Below are positions 16,138 through 24,871 of a DNA stretch of 39,482 bases, in pieces. Below the pieces are notes generated by a model that had not been told where the DNA came from, searched no databases, and was given only the letters and a program-made list of their open reading frames with translations. The DNA is from an uncultured Blautia sp. (GTDB lineage: Bacteria; Bacillota; Clostridia; Lachnospirales; Lachnospiraceae): the NCBI RefSeq assembly GCF_947654165.1, contig NZ_CANTKB010000030.1:1-39482 (forward strand), in the 5' to 3' direction. A program made the translations under genes and the position numbers. Position 1 is the first letter of the stretch; each line of letters opens with the position of its first letter.

Positions 16138-18237
16138 TTATTTCATCTGATTCCAGATTTCCACATCTTTACTCACCACATAACCACTGCCGCCTCTGCC
16201 TTTGACATCTTCTACCATATTCAGCATCAGCACCGTATCCTCGTTAGATACACCAGTATTATACACAGCAAACCATCCCAGCTCTGTTCCGTTTTCATCC
16301 TCCTGGCTGGCTTTAATCTCTGCTGTTCCGGTCTTTCCGGCTAAGGCTTCTCCTGTTACCTTAGAAGCTGCATATCCGGTTCCGTTTGGATTACTTACTA
16401 CTTCTTTTAAATCCTCATAAATTGTTTTCGCCGCTTCCGGTGTAAAAACGCCTTCTGCCCAGTAAGACGCAGCTTTTCCTTCCTCGTACTCCAGATAAGG
16501 GGCAATCATATTTCCTTCATTAAAGAATGCTGAATACATACATGCCAGATGCAGGGGATTTACCAGAACCTGCCCCTGTCCGTATCCGCTGTCCGCCAGT
16601 TGAATGTCGGATTCTATGGCTTCTGAATTGGAATACTGAGAGGAAGTCATCCCAATAGCAAAGGGGATATCCTGCCCAAAACCAAGTTTATCCAGTTGCT
16701 TAGCCAGGCTGTCTGCCCCAATCTTCAACGCTGTTTTTGCAAAGTAAATATTATCGGAATAGATCAATGCATTTTTTAATACTGCCTGATCATAGGTATG
16801 GAGAGTGGTAACTTTATAATTTCCCCAGCTTTCATCCTTCTGCCAGGAAAGTCCGCTGGCTCCAAGATCTTCGTCTTCTGTAATGGCTCCCGTGGTCAGT
16901 CCTATAGCCCCGATAATGGGTTTAAAAGAAGAACCCGGAGCCCAGGTTTCTCTCACACGGTTGTACATGGGCTTGTTTTCATCATTGTTCAGCACATCCC
17001 AGATTTCCTGAGACATCCCCACAATAAAATCCATGGCATTATAAGATGGTGTAGATACCAGTGCAAGCACTTCCCCGGAAGTAGGATTCATCACCACAGA
17101 ACAGCTTTTGTCTTCCTGATATGCCTCATACAGTTTCTGCTGCCAACGGATATCAATGGTCAGCTTAATATCTTCCCCGTCTTCTGCCGGTTTCACAGCA
17201 AGTGCCTGTTTTTCTTCTCCCTGCTGGTCTACAATGGAAATCCTGTATCCTTTTTTCTCTCTCAATCTTTCCTCATAGAGCTTCTCAAGACCGCTCTTTC
17301 CAATGATACTCTGTTCGTTATATCCCTGACCTTTCTTCTCTTCCAATTCTTCTGCCTGAATCTGCTGCACATACCCCAGTAAGTGCGACGTACACTCCCC
17401 ATAAGGATAAACCCTGCTGTCTGCTTTTGAAATTAAAACGCCCGCATGCTCCAGAAGTTTATCCTGAATACTTCCTCCCGGCATGCTGCCGTCTTTTGCC
17501 TGATAAGGCTGGTCTAACTGCTCCTGTGTCATCTTTTTCAGTGGAACAAAACTATCATCCTGAACCCAGGAAGCATCCAGATTAGCCTGAATAGAATCTT
17601 CTGTTGTTCCCAAGATTTCTGCCAGAGCCTTGATATCTTCTTCTGCCTGAATGTTCATTTTTCCCGGAACAAGTCCCACTGATTCTACTGTCCCTTTTCC
17701 TGCCAAAAGCACATCATTCCGGTCATAAATACTGCCTCTCTCGGCTTCTACAGAAGATACACGAACCTTATCCTTACTTCCCAGTTCAGGGAAAATGACA
17801 GAATCCTCCCATACAAGATGCCATGTACCCTCTTCTTTTTCAAAGAAAGTATCTGTATCATAGGTAATCTCCCCTGCAAGAGTATTCATACTCACCCGGT
17901 AGGACAAGGGCTGATCTTTATCCTGTTCTTCCGGTATATCCAACTGAATGTCTGAGGCTTCAATACCTTCATAGATATTTTTGTTTCTGGTAATAAAATC
18001 TTCCTCGCTGATTGCCTGTTTCGAATTTTCATCCAGAAGTTCATACATTTTATCGTATTCTTTTTTCTCAATATATCCCATATATTCCTGTATTGCCTGC
18101 TCTCTGGTGTGGGAAGTCAATTTTTTATAAAATAAAATACCTGCTGTTGCTGCAGATACCAAAATAACAACACCTGCAATGGTAATGATCATCTTTTTCT
18201 GCTGTCTTTTTTTCTTTTTACTCTTTTTTTTGGTCAT
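16138..18237 (-). CDS. Class B penicillin-binding protein of the MecA/PBP2a type
   Basis: A Lys-rich cytoplasmic tail and one membrane helix (about residues 16-37) are followed by an NTF2-like MecA_N domain (about 40-155), a dimerisation domain (about 160-330) and a transpeptidase domain. The transpeptidase has all three active-site motifs: S436-S-F-K439, S494-D-N496 and K635-T-G637. It cross-links peptidoglycan outside the membrane. The MecA_N domain is shared with low-affinity PBPs of staphylococci and enterococci, so reduced beta-lactam affinity is possible but not shown. The start has an AGGAGGT ribosome site. The promoter holds a TACAnnTGTA palindrome, and the MBL lipoprotein gene follows 21 bp after the stop. 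Confidence 0.93.
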   Translation of the reverse strand: MTKKKSKKKKRQQKKMIITIAGVVILVSAATAGILFYKKLTSHTREQAIQEYMGYIEKKEYDKMYELLDENSKQAISEEDFITRNKNIYEGIEASDIQLDIPEEQDKDQPLSYRVSMNTLAGEITYDTDTFFEKEEGTWHLVWEDSVIFPELGSKDKVRVSSVEAERGSIYDRNDVLLAGKGTVESVGLVPGKMNIQAEEDIKALAEILGTTEDSIQANLDASWVQDDSFVPLKKMTQEQLDQPYQAKDGSMPGGSIQDKLLEHAGVLISKADSRVYPYGECTSHLLGYVQQIQAEELEEKKGQGYNEQSIIGKSGLEKLYEERLREKKGYRISIVDQQGEEKQALAVKPAEDGEDIKLTIDIRWQQKLYEAYQEDKSCSVVMNPTSGEVLALVSTPSYNAMDFIVGMSQEIWDVLNNDENKPMYNRVRETWAPGSSFKPIIGAIGLTTGAITEDEDLGASGLSWQKDESWGNYKVTTLHTYDQAVLKNALIYSDNIYFAKTALKIGADSLAKQLDKLGFGQDIPFAIGMTSSQYSNSEAIESDIQLADSGYGQGQVLVNPLHLACMYSAFFNEGNMIAPYLEYEEGKAASYWAEGVFTPEAAKTIYEDLKEVVSNPNGTGYAASKVTGEALAGKTGTAEIKASQEDENGTELGWFAVYNTGVSNEDTVLMLNMVEDVKGRGGSGYVVSKDVEIWNQMK

Positions 18238-18281
18238 AAGACACCTCCTGATGAAACGACTATTTACTGTATCAGATATTT

Positions 18282-18312
18282 ATATCTTACAACTGTAAGA
18301 TATTTTTTTCAA
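18282..18312 (-). promoter_or_regulatory. PBP promoter with internal BlaI/MecI/CopY-type operator
   Basis: On the minus strand, -35 TTGAAA (18307-18312) and -10 TAAGAT (18284-18289) are 17 bp apart. A perfect 22-bp palindrome (18282-18303), with ten-base arms around a two-base centre, covers the spacer and the -10. Its core TTACAnnTGTAA matches the TACAnnTGTA dyad bound by BlaI, MecI and CopY repressors. No such repressor gene is in the window. Confidence 0.6.
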
Positions 18313-18329
18313 GTTTTTTCTATCAAAAT

Positions 18330-18373
18330 CCCCCGGATGGGTGGGAGTTCTTAATCTCTTAACCAACCGGGGG
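18330..18373 (-). terminator. Terminator after the foldase lipoprotein gene
   Basis: CCCCCGG and CCGGGGG arms with further pairing inside (GGT with ACC) form a GC-rich hairpin. On the minus strand it is followed by ATTTTGAT. It lies 18 bp after the stop of the trigger-factor-like gene. Confidence 0.65.
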
Positions 18374-18391
18374 TATTCTTCTATGAAGCGT

Positions 18392-19531
18392 TTATTCTGC
18401 TGCTTCTGTTTCTTTAATCGTAGCTGTTTCCTGAATCTTCTCGCAAACCACATTCCACAATACATTTGCCTTAATCGTCTGTGCATCTGCATAGCTTTCC
18501 ATAGTAGCTACATCCGGAAATCCACTGGAGATTGCATATGCTTCTTTCTCTTTTTCATATTCTTTCTCTGTGAACTCCATTCCTTCTGCATCCAGAATGG
18601 CCTGCACTACCATATCCTGTGTCAGGTATTTCTTTGCGGAATTCGTAAGGTTTTTTTCCTGTTCTTCTTCCGTGATTCCCTGCTGTTTGATATACTCGTC
18701 CAGCGTGATTCCCACCTGTACCTGATACATCATATCCAACTGTTCTCTTACCTTAACCTTTGTATCTTCCAACAACTCTTCTGGATAATCTTTAATCTCT
18801 GAATTGTTTATCACCTGCTCAAACAGTTTTGATTTCACATTTGTATTGTAATCACTATCTATAGAAGCCTGAATCGCTTCCTTCTGTGCAGTTTTAAATT
18901 CTTCTGCTGTCTTAAAATCTGTATTGGCTTCCACCCATTCATCAGTAAGCGTCGGTGGCTGAGAAATCTTATTAATTTTCACTTTAAACTGTACTGCTTT
19001 TCCGCTGAGGCTCTCATTCCTCTTATATGGATCAGGAAAAGTCAAATCTAAGGTGACCTCTTCTCCCTTCTTATGACCAATCAGCCCCTCTTCAAAACCA
19101 CTGATAAAACTGCCGGAGCCTATACGCAGATCTGCATCTGTATCTGCTCCTCCGTCAAAAGCTTCTCCATCCATATAACCGGTATAATCAATATTAACGG
19201 TATCATCCTGCTGAACAGCCCTGTCCTCGGTTACCTCTACCGGTTTGTACTGGCTTACAAGCAGATAACGGATATTATTTTCTAACACCTCATCCGTAAC
19301 CTCTTCTCTGGGCTGTACATCAATCTCCAGTTTTTTATATTCACCCAGTTTCACATAATCCTCTATATTGTCCACATCTACAGCTACCACGAGACCGTCC
19401 TCGTTCACTACAGACTCCTGCACCTGCTCATTTTCTCCGGTCTTCTTTGTCTCTTCTTTATCATTATTACATCCGGCAGCCATCCCAAGAACACTGACTG
19501 CCAACAGCAAGATTGCTAATTTTTTCTTCAT
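18392..19531 (-). CDS. Exported trigger-factor-like FKBP peptidyl-prolyl isomerase lipoprotein
   Basis: A signal peptide ends at lipobox AAGC (C21). Residues about 55-105 resemble a trigger-factor N-terminal segment. An FKBP-type isomerase domain follows (about 105-195: DDTVNIDYTGYMDGEAFDGG, GFEEGLIGHKKGE), then a long helical chaperone arm to the C-terminus. Unlike cytoplasmic trigger factor (about 430 aa), this copy is anchored outside the membrane and probably helps exported proteins fold, like PrsA. It has its own extended -10 promoter and a terminator, so it is a single-gene unit. Confidence 0.9.
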   Translation of the reverse strand: MKKKLAILLLAVSVLGMAAGCNNDKEETKKTGENEQVQESVVNEDGLVVAVDVDNIEDYVKLGEYKKLEIDVQPREEVTDEVLENNIRYLLVSQYKPVEVTEDRAVQQDDTVNIDYTGYMDGEAFDGGADTDADLRIGSGSFISGFEEGLIGHKKGEEVTLDLTFPDPYKRNESLSGKAVQFKVKINKISQPPTLTDEWVEANTDFKTAEEFKTAQKEAIQASIDSDYNTNVKSKLFEQVINNSEIKDYPEELLEDTKVKVREQLDMMYQVQVGITLDEYIKQQGITEEEQEKNLTNSAKKYLTQDMVVQAILDAEGMEFTEKEYEKEKEAYAISSGFPDVATMESYADAQTIKANVLWNVVCEKIQETATIKETEAAE

Positions 19532-19581
19532 CTTCTATTTTCCTCTCTCATTCCCTATACCAATTAACACAACGTGCACTC

Positions 19582-19590
19582 ATTATACCA
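19582..19590 (-). promoter_or_regulatory. Extended -10 promoter of the foldase gene
   Basis: The minus strand reads TGGTATAAT, a perfect TGn-TATAAT extended -10, about 50 bp before the start codon. The -35 is weak, as allowed for this promoter class. Confidence 0.6.
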
Positions 19591-19618
19591 CAACCTGCGG
19601 AAAAAGAAACTGTTTTTC

Positions 19619-19647
19619 TTGCCTTTTCCCTGAAAGGATGCTAAAAT
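19619..19647 (+). promoter_or_regulatory. SigA-type promoter of the small membrane protein gene
   Basis: TTGCCT and TAAAAT are separated by exactly 17 bp. The ribosome site (GGAGG) and ATG of the 150-aa gene follow. Confidence 0.55.
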
Positions 19648-19690
19648 TGTAGAAGTATGAATTTATCGAATTTTAGGAGGGTCAACACGA

Positions 19691-20143
19691 ATGGCTGGAA
19701 AAATCTTTCTAATTGTCTTGCTTGTCTTAGTCATTGTACTTGTTGTTCTATATTTTCTTGGAAAGAAAGCACAGAAAAAACAGGAAGCACAGCAGGAGCA
19801 GATGGAGGCAGCGAAACAGACTGTAACCATGCTGATCATTGACAAAAAACGTATGCCGATCAAGGAATCAGGGCTTCCTCAGATGGTTATTGACCAGACA
19901 CCGAAGCTTATGAGACGTTCTAAACTTCCCATTGTAAAAGCAAAAATCGGTCCGAAAATTATGTCTTTGGTCGCAGATGAATCTGTCTATGATTTAATTC
20001 CTGTGAAAAAAGAAGTAAAGGCTGAAGTAAGTGGCATCTATATCATGGGTGTAAAAGGACTCCGTGGTCCTCTGACACCACCTGAAAAGAAAAAGGGCTG
20101 GTTCAAACGCATGAAAGAAAAAGCACTTTCTGCAAACAAATAA
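19691..20143 (+). CDS. Conserved small membrane-anchored protein of unknown function
   Basis: This 150-residue protein begins with a strongly hydrophobic helix (about residues 4-23), then a charged coiled segment rich in Lys, Gln and Glu (about 24-42). A compact domain of about 80 residues with repeated short beta-like stretches (VTMLIIDKKRM, KLPIVKAKIG) follows, and it ends in a basic tail (KGWFKRMKEKAL). I do not recognise a named family. The layout fits a cytoplasmic domain tethered to the membrane, since the positively charged linker follows the helix. It has its own promoter, a GGAGG ribosome site and a terminator, so it is a genuine single-gene unit. Confidence 0.8.
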   Translation: MAGKIFLIVLLVLVIVLVVLYFLGKKAQKKQEAQQEQMEAAKQTVTMLIIDKKRMPIKESGLPQMVIDQTPKLMRRSKLPIVKAKIGPKIMSLVADESVYDLIPVKKEVKAEVSGIYIMGVKGLRGPLTPPEKKKGWFKRMKEKALSANK

Positions 20144-20149
20144 GAACAC

Positions 20150-20192
20150 AAAAAGGGCATCATTCTTACCGACTGAGATATGATGCCTTTTT
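20150..20192. terminator. Bidirectional intrinsic terminator
   Basis: AAAAAGGGCATCAT pairs with ATGATGCCTTTTT, giving A- and T-runs on both sides. It serves the plus-strand small membrane gene and the minus-strand carboxypeptidase operon, which converge here. Confidence 0.85.
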
Positions 20193-20194
20193 CT

Positions 20195-21205
20195 TTATTC
20201 TATACTTTTTCCTATCTGTTCATATACATTGACTGCATCTGTCACATGAAATCCTTCTGTATATAGATTTCCATCTGCCTTGGCAGTGACCAGGATATAT
20301 TCCCTTCCGTTTATATCAGCAAGGCTTGCAAGGCATAGCCCCGCAGACTCTGTATAGCCTGTTTTTCCGCCCAGAATCTTTCCTCCGGTCACATCCAGGG
20401 TGTCCAGATTTTTATATAACGTGCTCTTCAGCTCAATGCCCTTAGGATGTTCCTCTGTAGCTGTTGTAGTATAAGTATTTGTGGTAAAGACCTTATAGAA
20501 TTCCTTATTATGCAGTGCCTTATTGAGAAGCTCTCCTATATCTTTCACTGTAGAATAATTGTCATCATGATGGAATCCTGACACATCTGCGAAATGAGTA
20601 TTCTCCAATCCGATTTCTTCTGCCTTTTCATTCATTAATTTCAGAAAATCCTGTTCTGTACCTGACACTTCTCTTGCCATGGTCATACAGCAATCCCCGC
20701 CTGATGCTAAAATTGCTCCGTAAAACAAATCTTCTGCCTTCACGGTTTCTCCCATATCAAATCCTGCTACGGAAGCATGGTTTTCAATCAAAGTTCCTTC
20801 AATTTCAGATGGAATTACGACTTCTTTCTGAAAATCCTTAATATTTTCTATTCCTGCCAAAACGGTCATAATCTTTGTAAGAGATGCAGGATAGATTTTC
20901 TCTTCACTGTTTTTTTCTGCCAATACCTTCCCTGTTTTCACATCCAGTAAAATCGCATTGGCACTGTGAAGTTCACTCAAATCAACATTGATATCCGGCA
21001 GAGTATCCTCTTCTTTTTCTGCCTTTTCTTCTGCTTCCTGCTGTGCCTGTTTTTCGGCTGCTTCCTGTTCCTTTTTTTCGTTTTTCTTATTCCCTGATAC
21101 CACAGCCCCTACGAGAATGGCAAGAAGCAGAATCCCTATCCCAATTGCCATCAGTATCATTTTCTGTCTCCGCACCTGGCGGATCCTCTCTTCTTTTCTT
21201 GTCAT
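20195..21205 (-). CDS. D-alanyl-D-alanine carboxypeptidase (S11, DacF/PBP5-like)
   Basis: A membrane helix (about residues 16-36) and a Glu/Lys/Ala-rich coiled linker (about 40-68) precede a serine peptidase domain with S108-L-T-K111, S168-G-G170 and K281-T-G283. It removes the terminal D-Ala from peptidoglycan side chains outside the membrane, limiting cross-links. The C-terminal beta domain of classical PBP5 seems absent, as in many shorter clostridial members, and anchoring is N-terminal instead. It is the last gene of an operon with the Nudix (18-bp gap) and CmpB-like genes. Confidence 0.92.
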   Translation of the reverse strand: MTRKEERIRQVRRQKMILMAIGIGILLLAILVGAVVSGNKKNEKKEQEAAEKQAQQEAEEKAEKEEDTLPDINVDLSELHSANAILLDVKTGKVLAEKNSEEKIYPASLTKIMTVLAGIENIKDFQKEVVIPSEIEGTLIENHASVAGFDMGETVKAEDLFYGAILASGGDCCMTMAREVSGTEQDFLKLMNEKAEEIGLENTHFADVSGFHHDDNYSTVKDIGELLNKALHNKEFYKVFTTNTYTTTATEEHPKGIELKSTLYKNLDTLDVTGGKILGGKTGYTESAGLCLASLADINGREYILVTAKADGNLYTEGFHVTDAVNVYEQIGKSIE

Positions 21206-21223
21206 ATCCTATTTCCCCCTGCA

Positions 21224-21673
21224 CTAATATTTCAGCAATTCTCCTTCTCCTGCCGGCTCATAAAACAGCTCACTGATCTCATCTGACAGAAACATCTCAA
21301 GATTCTTATGAAAATCTTTCGCCAGCTTTAGCCTGGAAATATCCTTCATGGGTACCCAGAAAACTTCTCCTTCTTCGGAAGACTGCAGTTCTCCCGAAAA
21401 ACAGTTTGTTTTATAAAAGAATACCATAGAACGCACTCCATTATCAAACCATTCTTTTACCCCACATAATTTTACGTTGCTGATATCCAGCCCTGTCTCT
21501 TCTTTGATCTCTCGTATCACCGATAAAACAAGAGATTCCCCCGGTTCCACATGACCTCCCGGAAATGTAACACCCGGCCAGACTTTTTTCCGCCTGTTCT
21601 GCATGAGAACATTTCCCTTATCATCATAGATCATACAGATATTCATCAGTTCCGTCATTTCATGTTCATGCAT
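21224..21673 (-). CDS. Nudix hydrolase (MutT/8-oxo-dGTPase-like)
   Basis: This 149-residue protein contains a complete Nudix box starting at GGHVEPGES with REIKEETG (the GX5EX7REUXEEXGU pattern), preceded by RRKKVWPGVTFPGG. Such enzymes cleave nucleoside diphosphates linked to another moiety, with 8-oxo-(d)GTP a common substrate for this subgroup. The start has a GAGAGGG ribosome site. It sits between the CmpB-like gene (13-bp gap) and the carboxypeptidase gene (18-bp gap). No functional link between the three is obvious. Confidence 0.92.
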   Translation of the reverse strand: MHEHEMTELMNICMIYDDKGNVLMQNRRKKVWPGVTFPGGHVEPGESLVLSVIREIKEETGLDISNVKLCGVKEWFDNGVRSMVFFYKTNCFSGELQSSEEGEVFWVPMKDISRLKLAKDFHKNLEMFLSDEISELFYEPAGEGELLKY

Positions 21674-21686
21674 AACAAACCCTCTC

Positions 21687-23000
21687 TCAATTCTTTATTT
21701 TTGCATTTGGATAAATTCGATCCATCCTGCTGTCATCAAAATGGACATCCAGAAATTCTTCTACTGCATTGTCCGCTTTTGGATTCTGCTGGCGGTCACT
21801 GTAACGTGCCAGTGCAAGAGACGATACAGCCATATTGAATACCATAAACACAATCGCAATCCATGTAATAATCTTCCCTGGTTTCACCGGTATTTTTTCA
21901 ATCCATCCTGAGAACAGCGGATAGAGAATCTTCAGCCATATAACTGCCGCAATTCCCCAGAAGAAACAATACAGAAGATTAATTCTTCCCCCCAGATTAA
22001 ACGGAATCTTGCTGTAATCCCAGAATACGGTACCAAAGACAAGCTCTGTAAATACACTGCAGATATACTCATAAGCACCGCCTAACACCGTACCTGCAAT
22101 AAAAATCGTACTGTCTCTTTTGTCCTTATACTTATACAGAAAAGCGGTAAGGAAAGCACAGCCAAGTCCCCAGACAATGCTGAACGGTCCATACACCACA
22201 CTGCTTCTGCTCATCCAGACTCCCGCTGTGATCCTGCAGAAGATGGTCTCTGTAATATCTCCTAAGAAAGCTCCCAGGAAAAATAAGGCGATCAATTTAT
22301 AAAAACAGCAGCCCTGGGCAAAGATTTCCGAAGACTTCTCCTTTGGCTCTTCTTTCCCTTCCTGTTCCTGACTGATATTCGGAAATGCATTTACCATACG
22401 TCTCTGAATTCTTCTGGTCAGAGCGTTGCCGAAATCATCTGTGACATCCTGCACATAATTCATAAATCTCCGCATTTTAACGGAATGATGAAGCTGCAAG
22501 ATCATTGTAACACAGCATACGGTATCCGCTGCCAGAAGAACCGCCAGAATGATAATGATGATATCTTCTATCTTTTGCGGGATCAGATTCATCAGATTCA
22601 AAAGAAATGGATTTACAAACCAGATGCAGGCAGCTCCGGCAAGACCGAAAATAACCATGTGCATCAGGTTCAAATACCCCTGAAACTGAAATCTTGATTT
22701 GCTGTAATCCCACCATTTTCGGTTAAATACATGCTCCAGAATCATACTGGTAACAAGAATGATCACAAAGGCAATAACGCTTCCTCCAAGAATCAGAAAG
22801 AATAAACGATGTTTTAACTCCGGCAGAAAAATACTGTATGCCAGTCCGATCACACCATAAACCGGGCACAGCGGAATATTTAAAAACCCTGTGTTGACAA
22901 AACGCTTCCTCCGAAGTGCATTGGCAACTACTCCTGCACACCAGCCAATAAAGGAATAAATGTAAAAAATCCAGAAAAGATCACTCCAGGTATAATTCAT
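21687..23000 (-). CDS. CmpB-like putative ABC-transporter membrane protein, internally duplicated
   Basis: This 437-residue polytopic protein belongs to the family annotated as putative type IV ABC transporter (CmpB-like, PF06541), whose function is not established. It contains two copies of the domain, about residues 1-180 and 230-400. Each copy has an SFIGWCAG-like or FLGDITETIF first helix, a CPVYG- or VVYGPF-type helix and a conserved WDYSK motif (near residues 96 and 349). The single-domain form is commoner, so this looks like an internal duplication. It is the first gene of an operon with a near-perfect promoter 40-70 bp upstream. Confidence 0.82.
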   Translation of the reverse strand: MNYTWSDLFWIFYIYSFIGWCAGVVANALRRKRFVNTGFLNIPLCPVYGVIGLAYSIFLPELKHRLFFLILGGSVIAFVIILVTSMILEHVFNRKWWDYSKSRFQFQGYLNLMHMVIFGLAGAACIWFVNPFLLNLMNLIPQKIEDIIIIILAVLLAADTVCCVTMILQLHHSVKMRRFMNYVQDVTDDFGNALTRRIQRRMVNAFPNISQEQEGKEEPKEKSSEIFAQGCCFYKLIALFFLGAFLGDITETIFCRITAGVWMSRSSVVYGPFSIVWGLGCAFLTAFLYKYKDKRDSTIFIAGTVLGGAYEYICSVFTELVFGTVFWDYSKIPFNLGGRINLLYCFFWGIAAVIWLKILYPLFSGWIEKIPVKPGKIITWIAIVFMVFNMAVSSLALARYSDRQQNPKADNAVEEFLDVHFDDSRMDRIYPNAKIKN

Positions 23001-23040
23001 ACTGTTCTCCTATCTTTTTTAATGTCAAATTTTGTCAAGT

Positions 23041-23069
23041 ATTGTATTACAAGACAGGAATGGTGTCAA
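23041..23069 (-). promoter_or_regulatory. Near-consensus SigA promoter of the CmpB-Nudix-Dac operon
   Basis: The minus strand reads TTGACA, 17 bp, TACAAT, one base from consensus, about 40 bp upstream of the start codon. Confidence 0.75.
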
Positions 23070-23084
23070 CCTGTGAATTTTTCG

Positions 23085-23125
23085 AAAAAAAAGACAGCAC
23101 AGCCCTTTCCAGCCATACTGTCTTT
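23085..23125 (-). terminator. Terminator after the Na/Pi cotransporter gene
   Basis: On the minus strand AAAGACAG pairs with CTGTCTTT, with a nested GGCT/AGCC pairing inside, followed by eight T. It separates this gene from the CmpB operon promoter. Confidence 0.8.
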
Positions 23126-23129
23126 CTAA

Positions 23130-24779
23130 TTATGCTCCTACCTTGCCAAGTCCCATTTCCTGGCCAATGTTTAAAATATGATCTCCGATTCGCTCAAAAT
23201 CGGTCAGCATTTCTGAATAGATAATGCATCCTTCTTCAGAACAGGTTCCGTTCTGCATACGGATTAACTGTTTTTTCCGGTAATCATCTGTCATATCATC
23301 AATCTGCTGCTCAAATTTCTCGATAGCCTTCATATCCTGATTATCCTCCTGTTGGTCATGATGGATTTCACCAAGATAATCCAGGGCTTTTTTGCAGACT
23401 TCTTTCATTTCATCAATCTCTATGCGGACTTCCTTTGAAAATGTAATTCCCTGCTTTTCAATCATTCTGGTATAACCGCAAATATTCATGGCATGGTCAC
23501 CGATTCTTTCTACGTTTCCGCAGACTTTAAAAAGAGCACTGATATACTGGGAATCTCTTGGATTGCTCTCGTTTACAAGAACCTTGGAGATGTATTTTGA
23601 AATCTCTTTGTTCAGATAATCTATGTATTCTTCTCGTTCCTGAACTGTCTCCAGGTCTGCTGTTGTACCCGCTTTCACGGCTGTGAAACTTGCCTCCACA
23701 TTTTCTTTTGCCATATCAATCATTCTATGAAGTTCTTTTTTAATACTGGTCACTGCAATGGCAGAAAGACCAATCTGTGTATCTCTCTTGGTTTCCATCG
23801 GACGGATAAATTCCATATGCATAACATCTTCCTGTTCGTCCTGTTTCTCCGGCAGGATCCGGACAGCCGCTCTTGCCAGATAGTTCCCAAAAGGAAGAAG
23901 CAGCAGTGTAGTCACAATGTTAAATAACGTGTGCATATTTGCAATCTGTGAGGAAACATTTCCCGGTGTAAAGCTCTCCACCAGTTCGGTGAGAGGTGTT
24001 GTAATACATACCACTGTGAAAATCGCCGTACCGATCAAGTTGAACATCAGGTGGATCACCGTAGTACGTTTCGCATTTCTGCTTGTTCCGATTGCTGCCA
24101 GAATCGCTGTGATACAAGTACCGATATTCTGTCCAAACAGCACATATACCGCATTAGACAGACCTATAAGACCGCTTCCCGCCAATGCCTGAAGAATACC
24201 TACAGAAGCTGAAGATGACTGTATCACTGCTGTAAACAAAGCTCCTGCAAGAATACCCAATACCGGATTAGAGAATTTGGTCATCAGAGATACAAATGCT
24301 TCTGATTCCCGAAGCGGCATCATGGCACCGCTCATCATTTCCATTCCGATAAAGAGAATACCAAGTCCTGCTACGATCAAACCATAATGATGTACTTTCT
24401 GTTTCTTTACAAAGACAATCAGTGCTACACCTGCAAAGGCGAACAATGGTGCCAGTTCTCCTACATCAAGAGCAATCAGCTGGCCTGTAATGGTTGTACC
24501 GATATTGGCACCCATGATAATCCATACTGCCTGTTTCAGCGTCATCATACCTGAGTTTACAAATCCTACTACCATGACTGTAGTGGCGGAAGAAGACTGA
24601 ATCACTGCTGTGATACCTGCACCTACCAAAACGCCAAGAAAACGGTTGGCTGTCAGTTTCTCCAAAATCTGTTTCATTTTATTTCCGGCTGCAGCTTCCA
24701 GACCATTGCTCATCATCTGCATACCGTACAGGAATAAAGCCAAACCTCCTAAAAGACTGAAAAAATCTGTAATTTTCAC
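23130..24779 (-). CDS. Na+/phosphate cotransporter (NptA/PNaS family) with PhoU-like domain
   Basis: About residues 1-310 hold two inverted Na/Pi-cotransporter repeats, each with the QSSSA motif (QSSSATTVM and QSSSASVGI). A cytoplasmic PhoU-like helical domain (about 330-545) follows with two ERIGDHA/ERIGDHI motifs. It imports or exports phosphate with sodium, and the PhoU part probably gates it. The start is the GTG at 24779, seven bases after GGGAGG; the ATG at 24794 lies upstream of the ribosome site and is unlikely to be used. It is a single-gene unit with its own promoter, and a Pho-box-like repeat array lies just upstream of the -35. Confidence 0.93.
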   Translation of the reverse strand: MKITDFFSLLGGLALFLYGMQMMSNGLEAAAGNKMKQILEKLTANRFLGVLVGAGITAVIQSSSATTVMVVGFVNSGMMTLKQAVWIIMGANIGTTITGQLIALDVGELAPLFAFAGVALIVFVKKQKVHHYGLIVAGLGILFIGMEMMSGAMMPLRESEAFVSLMTKFSNPVLGILAGALFTAVIQSSSASVGILQALAGSGLIGLSNAVYVLFGQNIGTCITAILAAIGTSRNAKRTTVIHLMFNLIGTAIFTVVCITTPLTELVESFTPGNVSSQIANMHTLFNIVTTLLLLPFGNYLARAAVRILPEKQDEQEDVMHMEFIRPMETKRDTQIGLSAIAVTSIKKELHRMIDMAKENVEASFTAVKAGTTADLETVQEREEYIDYLNKEISKYISKVLVNESNPRDSQYISALFKVCGNVERIGDHAMNICGYTRMIEKQGITFSKEVRIEIDEMKEVCKKALDYLGEIHHDQQEDNQDMKAIEKFEQQIDDMTDDYRKKQLIRMQNGTCSEEGCIIYSEMLTDFERIGDHILNIGQEMGLGKVGA

Positions 24780-24837
24780 GTTGTTTCCTCCCATTTGGTT
24801 TACTAAAGTTTTACTTATTTTTCATTCGTACATTACC

Positions 24838-24866
24838 TTTATACCTTTTATGAGAGGTTCCTGCAA
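24838..24866 (-). promoter_or_regulatory. SigA-type promoter of the Na/Pi cotransporter gene
   Basis: The minus strand reads TTGCAG, 17 bp, TATAAA. It lies about 60 bp before the GTG start. Confidence 0.6.
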
Positions 24867-24871
24867 TATTT

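Noticed and set aside
15559..16344. A 261-codon plus-strand open frame
   Set aside because: It is antisense to the MBL lipoprotein and PBP genes, which have clear motifs and ribosome sites. Its translation is low-complexity and has no recognisable domain.
16138..24779. A possible mobile or defence island
   Set aside because: The genes here are intact envelope and transport genes with well-formed promoters and terminators, and I see no integrase, repeats or attachment site.
24780..24794. An ATG five codons upstream of the Na/Pi cotransporter start
   Set aside because: It lies upstream of the GGGAGG ribosome site; the GTG at 24779 is correctly spaced.
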